A stretch of 64,000 nucleotides of DNA. It comes from Pararge aegeria. Its lineage: Eukaryota > Arthropoda > Insecta > Lepidoptera > Nymphalidae. The notes beneath the pieces were generated by a model. It had not been told where the DNA came from, made no database searches, and worked only from the letters and a program-made list of their open reading frames with translations. The stretch is taken from contig NC_053187.1 in NCBI RefSeq assembly GCF_905163445.1, forward strand, positions 7,130,001 to 7,194,000. Direction: 5' to 3'. Shown one piece after another: positions 59,701 through 64,000 of this stretch (position 1 is the first letter of the stretch; every line of letters begins with the position of its first letter). Made by a program: the position numbers and the translations under genes.

Positions 59701-60656
59701 ATCACGATAAAAAATATGTCTCTATAATCGCTAAAAGATTTTTTTGAATCTGGCAAACTTAATAAACTCTTCAATTCTTCTTTCTTTACTATTTCATTTA
59801 AAAGGCTCTTAACAAAAACCTCCACTCATATATAAAAGAAAATCATTGTGAAAATGTATTTCTTTATAGATCTTTAATAAATAATGAATAATTGATGGAA
59901 GGGTCGGTTATTACTTTTTATTGTTTACCAACTTATTATTATTTTCCATCAGTGTAAACCAAGAATATTTTAAGAAAATAACACCTTAGCACATTTATTT
60001 AGTAACATAGATTATAAAATTAACATGAAAATGGACAGGACATGCACTAGGACAACTTACCTCAAAAGAGATTTCTTCCAGAAGTATATTATCTAATTAA
60101 AAAATTACTTTACAGGCTCATCCCAAATATGACTACTCTTACTCCGTCTCTGACCCTCACACCGGTGACCACAAAGAGCAGCACGAAGCCCGCGACGGTG
60201 ACGTAGTCAAGGGTGAATACTCCCTCCTCCAACCTGACGGTTCCTTCCGCAAAGTCACCTACACCGCTGATGACCACAATGGGTAATTATGAATATCTTT
60301 GAATAACGATGTGAAGTATTTTGACCGAAGATGTATTAACTTAATGACATTAGCTTAAATATTCCAATTACAAAAATATGAGGGTGATCCTCATCCATTG
60401 AAAATAGCATTATGTTTTGTATGGAAGGCGTGCTGCCAAGTGATTTTATTTTCCGGCACAACGCCTCCTAGAATTTGGAGTACGTGCTCAGAGAAGTGCT
60501 ATACCCTTTTCACTACTAACTCTCATTTATTAATTATGATAACAATAAAATGATGACTTTTAAACCAATAAGTAAGTAATAATGGTTTCCTTGTTTTGCA
60601 GTTTCAACGCGGTCGTCCACAACACAGCCCCCGTGCACCCTGAATTCCACCACTAA
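56725..60656 (+). CDS. RR-2 cuticular protein CPR-7 (4 exons, 131 aa)
   Basis: Exons are 56725-56736 (MIAK), 57448-57609, 60116-60282 and 60602-60656. The last intron is in phase 2 at HNG|FNAVV. Exons 3 and 4 are short and were found by splice sites. Residues 1-17 are a signal peptide (MIAKAAVVLSLVALATA). The linker (18-58) is short, with Gly, Tyr and His (SHGYGGGEAYGHEAVAYAPV) and an acidic His end (DEHVDYH), without the A/P repeats of the others. Residues 59-121 are a textbook RR-2 domain (AHPKYDYSYSVSDPHTGDHK, DGDVVKGEYSLLQPDGSFRK, VTYTADDHNGFNAVV). The tail ends PVHPEFHH. This is the smallest member, close to the minimum for the family. It is most like CPR-5 in the domain. Intron 2 (2506 bp) holds a fold-back element. 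AATAAA is at 60758-60763. Confidence 0.94.
57680..57797. mobile_element. Fold-back element, family B copy 2, in CPR-7 intron 2
   Basis: TATGCAGATAATATAAAATG and CTAGCTCGTACTGGAGAT fold back on TTTTCTTCATTTTATATCAT and CTATGCACGCCACTGG. The right half matches 8651-8730 closely. The left half and loop are shortened. Confidence 0.75.
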
Positions 60657-60757
60657 TCTTTATCGGCCCATGGCCACTCTCATGTGATATTACTGTACCT
60701 TTATACTATAGATAGTCTTTAGTCGACAACGAACTATTAATGTAAGACTGCGGCGAA

Positions 60758-60763
60758 AATAAA
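60758..60763 (+). terminator. Polyadenylation signal of CPR-7
   Basis: AATAAA lies about 100 bases after the stop codon. Confidence 0.7.
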
Positions 60764-62377
60764 CTTTTCGAAAACCTAATTTTAATCTTTTTTTTTGAGA
60801 TACTTAAATGTCAACCAACATTTTAGTTACTGTAGTACACCTACAATATAATTGCACAGTTTATAATCATCATTCATAATATTGACCCAATACTGGATAG
60901 AGGCATGTCTCATTAACAGAGAGGGATCTAGAGTGTAGAAACGCCATGCTTCTATCATGTGGATTAGCGAGATTAGTTAAGAAACTCCAACTCTGTTATT
61001 ATAATGCTTTGATGGTAATAGGCTATTACCAGCACTGTAAACGTGTTCTCCAAAACATAGAGGAGAGGTAAAAACCTACTCTCCATCGTTGAAAACCTAA
61101 CTACCCTATTTGCTGACTCTATTCAACTTTGTGCAACTATTGGCCGGTATTCATTGTCACTTTTAATATTTTTTGTCTATATTATTTGGATTAACTTAGT
61201 CAATGTTATATTCAGTCAAATTCTCTTATTGTATAGTGATGACAAAAATTAGTCCATAGCTCAACCATATATATTATATGTACATTATACATACAAGTCT
61301 ACAATTCCGAATACAGAGCTTTAGACTGTTTTCACCTTGCTTATGTTAGTTCTCAAGCCCGCCTGTTGTGAAACGCTGCTGAGGTCGTCGAGCATTGTAA
61401 TAAGGTCTCACAGAGGTCTGTAAATTATGGTTGATTTCAAAATCTAACAATTCATCACGCATGCGCATACCGCGCTGTTATAGACAATGAACAATGTGCA
61501 TTTTTTTAATACCTCCTTAGTTGTAGCGCAATGAAAAATGGAGGAAAAACAATATCAAATTCGTTTAGTGACATGAAAGAATTTAAAGGAATAGGCAAAC
61601 TTTCAGAAACTGCGAAATATTTAAAATAATATTATAAAGACAAAACATAAGTCTTAAAAAGAAAAAAGTTGATATTTAAAAACGAGTAACAAGTAACAGA
61701 TATAAATTGACGATATATGAGAAAATTACAGAAAACTGTGGACTGAGTATCTGCTTTTTACAACATGATACCGTAGGAAATTTATGATTTACCATTGCAT
61801 AAGTGTCAACAATATTTTAAATTGCATACATCTACCTGAAATGCATTATTTTGAATTTAAATTATACATAAATTAAATTTATTTCAATATTTTGAATTCA
61901 CCAACAAGAATAATAAAATAAATCTGAGGCTTAAGATATAAGTGTAAGTATAAAAATATTATAATCCATTGAATGTTCGGGAAGCTTAATCGCTACTACA
62001 TAATAAATCTGGCTCACGATGCAACACCCAGCTGTGCACAGTATGAAATAATAAATGAATTGATAAAAACTGTAATTTCGCTGTCAAATTTTAATAATAA
62101 ACGGTGCATCGCATATCAACGCTCGACCCTACTTCATTTGTCAATTCACGCCCTTTTCACTAACTACTTTTGAAAATAAATTTTCGTACAGATCTCCAGT
62201 TATTGCACAGTATTGTGTGCTTTATATAAAAGCAATCAATAAATGAATTGCATAGAATTAATATTATCCTTGTGGAAGGAGACCCGTGCCCTTTATTAGG
62301 CCGGTAACTAATCGATATTATGATGATGATGATGAATTAATTTTTAGTTAAATTGTATTCACTTCTCTTAAGTTTGA

Positions 62378-62612
62378 TGACCACCGCAGAGTATGTAAGT
62401 CCCGGGTTTGATCATCGGGGGAGGGGGCCAATTTGTTTGATACCTACCTACCGACAAAACATGCGGCCGTGCGGATTTAACTTTTCGGTACGATGCTGCG
62501 TAGAAACTGATTAGGAGTTTGGGTTTAATATACCTGGCATACTCCTAACAGGATAGCTCGCTATCATCTATATCATCACTTATCATCAGATTAGATTGCA
62601 TTCAAGCAACTT
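62378..62612 (+). mobile_element. SINE, family D, diverged
   Basis: A tRNA-like head (GACCACCGCAGAG, GTCCCGGGTTTGATC) is followed by AACTTTTCGGTACGATGCTG, TAGAAACTGATTAGGAGTTT and ATCATCACTTATCATCAG. Confidence 0.7.
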
Positions 62613-63186
62613 TTACAAATAAATTTTACCGACAACCTTCGAAAATAATGGAAACGAAACAATGGCATTTCAACATAGCCTTATTAGAAATTGTACTATT
62701 AACTTATCAGAAATATACTGCCGAAGAACGAGCACACAATATTAATTCTCTCACGTAGTCTCCAAAATAGTAAAAGACGACCATTTCAACAGAGTAGTTT
62801 AAAAATTAATTATTACATTTGTATGAAAACATCATGTTTAGTCCTAATCCTGACATCCATAACATTCATACTAGATATAGCTTTAGCTTTGAGACTTTTT
62901 GACGACTGACACCTCAAAGAGTCGTAAAACTAAAGCTATACAAGAGTTTAAACAATTCTTAATAACTATACAAGTCGACGCTAAACAATGATGCCACTAT
63001 ATCACGAAAAGAAAATGAAAAAAAAAATTAAGAGGGAAACTATATACAAAATTACAAATAAGGAAAGACAGCAATCTAATTATATATTAATTATATTAAA
63101 AAGAAAGAAAAAACAACTAAACAAATAAAATCTGACTAGCCAAATATTTTTAGTAGCTTATTTTTGAAGTTGGGCAGTTTGACTTT

Positions 63187-63244
63187 AAATGTATCGATTG
63201 AATTATACTTTACTACGGTGAAGGATAATTCAATCGATACATTT
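63187..63244. repeat. Perfect 20-bp inverted repeat
   Basis: Arms AAATGTATCGATTGAATTAT (63187-63206) and its exact complement (63225-63244) enclose an 18-base loop. Confidence 0.7.
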
Positions 63245-64000
63245 ATAATTAATATATGTATGAACTGCTTAATCTAGAGATCAAAGAGTGGCGACCAAGA
63301 TAAGTTTTACAAAATCGGTGAGTGAAAAGTGAAACAGAGAACCGCGGTGTTCGGATGGGAATTCTAAAAGAGACTTGGCCCAACAACTCTGAGTTATTCA
63401 ATATACCGTTTACAAGCTTGTGCAAAAAGGCCATGTCATGAATTTTATGTCTATCTGAGACTGAGTTTAATTTAAATGTTATGAGTCGAATGCTATAGGG
63501 AGGGTAGTCTTATACTATTACACATTGTCATTTTTATTTTTATAAGCATACTATAAGTTGTATGCAATATTTCAAAAGCTCATCAGATAATAACTAAAGG
63601 CAACAAAGAAGTCGGACTCTTCTTTCTCCTAGATTTCGTTTAGGACTGCACATCCAGCAGTTAAATTATTTATTTATTAATCGAAGTACATACTACCTAT
63701 CCGAAAAGATGAAAAAATTCACACGTATTGGTTAACCAGTTGGGTTAAAATTTGTCAACCAATTAAAGTTGATCAACCTCGAAGTACAGTGAGAATCGTG
63801 GGTGCCTGTTTTGTACCAAATACAGTCACGTAACGACCAAGGCTGTTAAGGTAGGGGTAGTTAGGTATTTTATTTTACTGGTATTTCTAAAACCCACTTT
63901 GATGAACTTAGAAACAGTACTATTATTTTTCTTCAATAATTTTATAGCAAATCGGCTGTAGGTTTTTATTGTTATTATATTTTTACTATAACATGAACTG

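Larger units (their letters stand above)
60764..64000. other. Intergenic, downstream of CPR-7
   Basis: No gene is supported. It contains a repeat tail with (GAT)n at 62268-62335 (GTGGAAGGAGACCCGTGCCC), a family D SINE, and inverted repeats at 62876-62940 and 63187-63244. Frames at 61973-62173 (+) and 63249-63434 (-) show no family resemblance. Confidence 0.5.

Noticed and set aside
1..64000. CRISPR arrays, bacterial operons or an integrated virus
   Set aside because: No regular spaced repeats, no prokaryotic gene organisation and no viral genes; the window is insect nuclear DNA with spliced genes.

Overview
The window looks like nuclear DNA of a moth or butterfly (Lepidoptera). It is AT-rich and full of decayed LINE tails, tRNA-derived SINEs and small fold-back elements. 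Its only recognisable host genes are a cluster of seven cuticular-protein genes of the Rebers-Riddiford type RR-2 (CPR family). I cannot name the species or assign orthologue symbols from sequence alone.

Gene layout: CPR-1 (+, 1635-3881), CPR-2 (-, 6691-9138), CPR-3 (+, 10833-12445), CPR-4 (+, 14818-16588), CPR-5 (+, 24596-28615), CPR-6 (+, 43304-47582), CPR-7 (+, 56725-60656). All seven share one plan. A TATA box is followed by a 12-nt first coding exon (ATG plus three codons, ending in a phase-0 GT donor). A second exon completes a 17-residue signal peptide and carries a low-complexity A/P/H/Y/V linker, and one or two further exons carry the chitin-binding RR-2 domain. CPR-1, -2 and -3 have the RR-2 domain in a single exon. 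CPR-4, -5, -6 and -7 have a phase-2 intron inside it, at HNG|FNAVV. Several exons are shorter than 60 codons, so a simple ORF scan misses them; I assembled them from splice sites and reading phase.

The products would be secreted by epidermal cells and bind chitin in the cuticle. Paralogues with different linkers would tune cuticle properties. CPR-2 and CPR-3 are inverted neighbours whose last exons are nearly identical, which suggests gene conversion. CPR-4 is an outlier with a long acidic, His-rich tail and AT-rich codons. CPR-6 has a perfect Ftz-F1-type site upstream, as expected for a moult-timed gene.

Between genes, especially 16.7-24.5, 28.8-43.1 and 47.6-56.5 kb, I see repeats and no convincing host gene. 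Repeats of note are a Penelope-like fold-back with a hammerhead-ribozyme-like core on the minus strand (about 29.9 kb) and its shorter relative at 53.0 kb. Others are a TA-flanked MITE just upstream of the CPR-3 promoter, a fold-back family in introns of CPR-2 and CPR-7, a roughly 120-bp tandem repeat at 30.6 kb, and several fragments each of two LINE families. An orphan TATA plus initiator pair lies at 13.0 kb.
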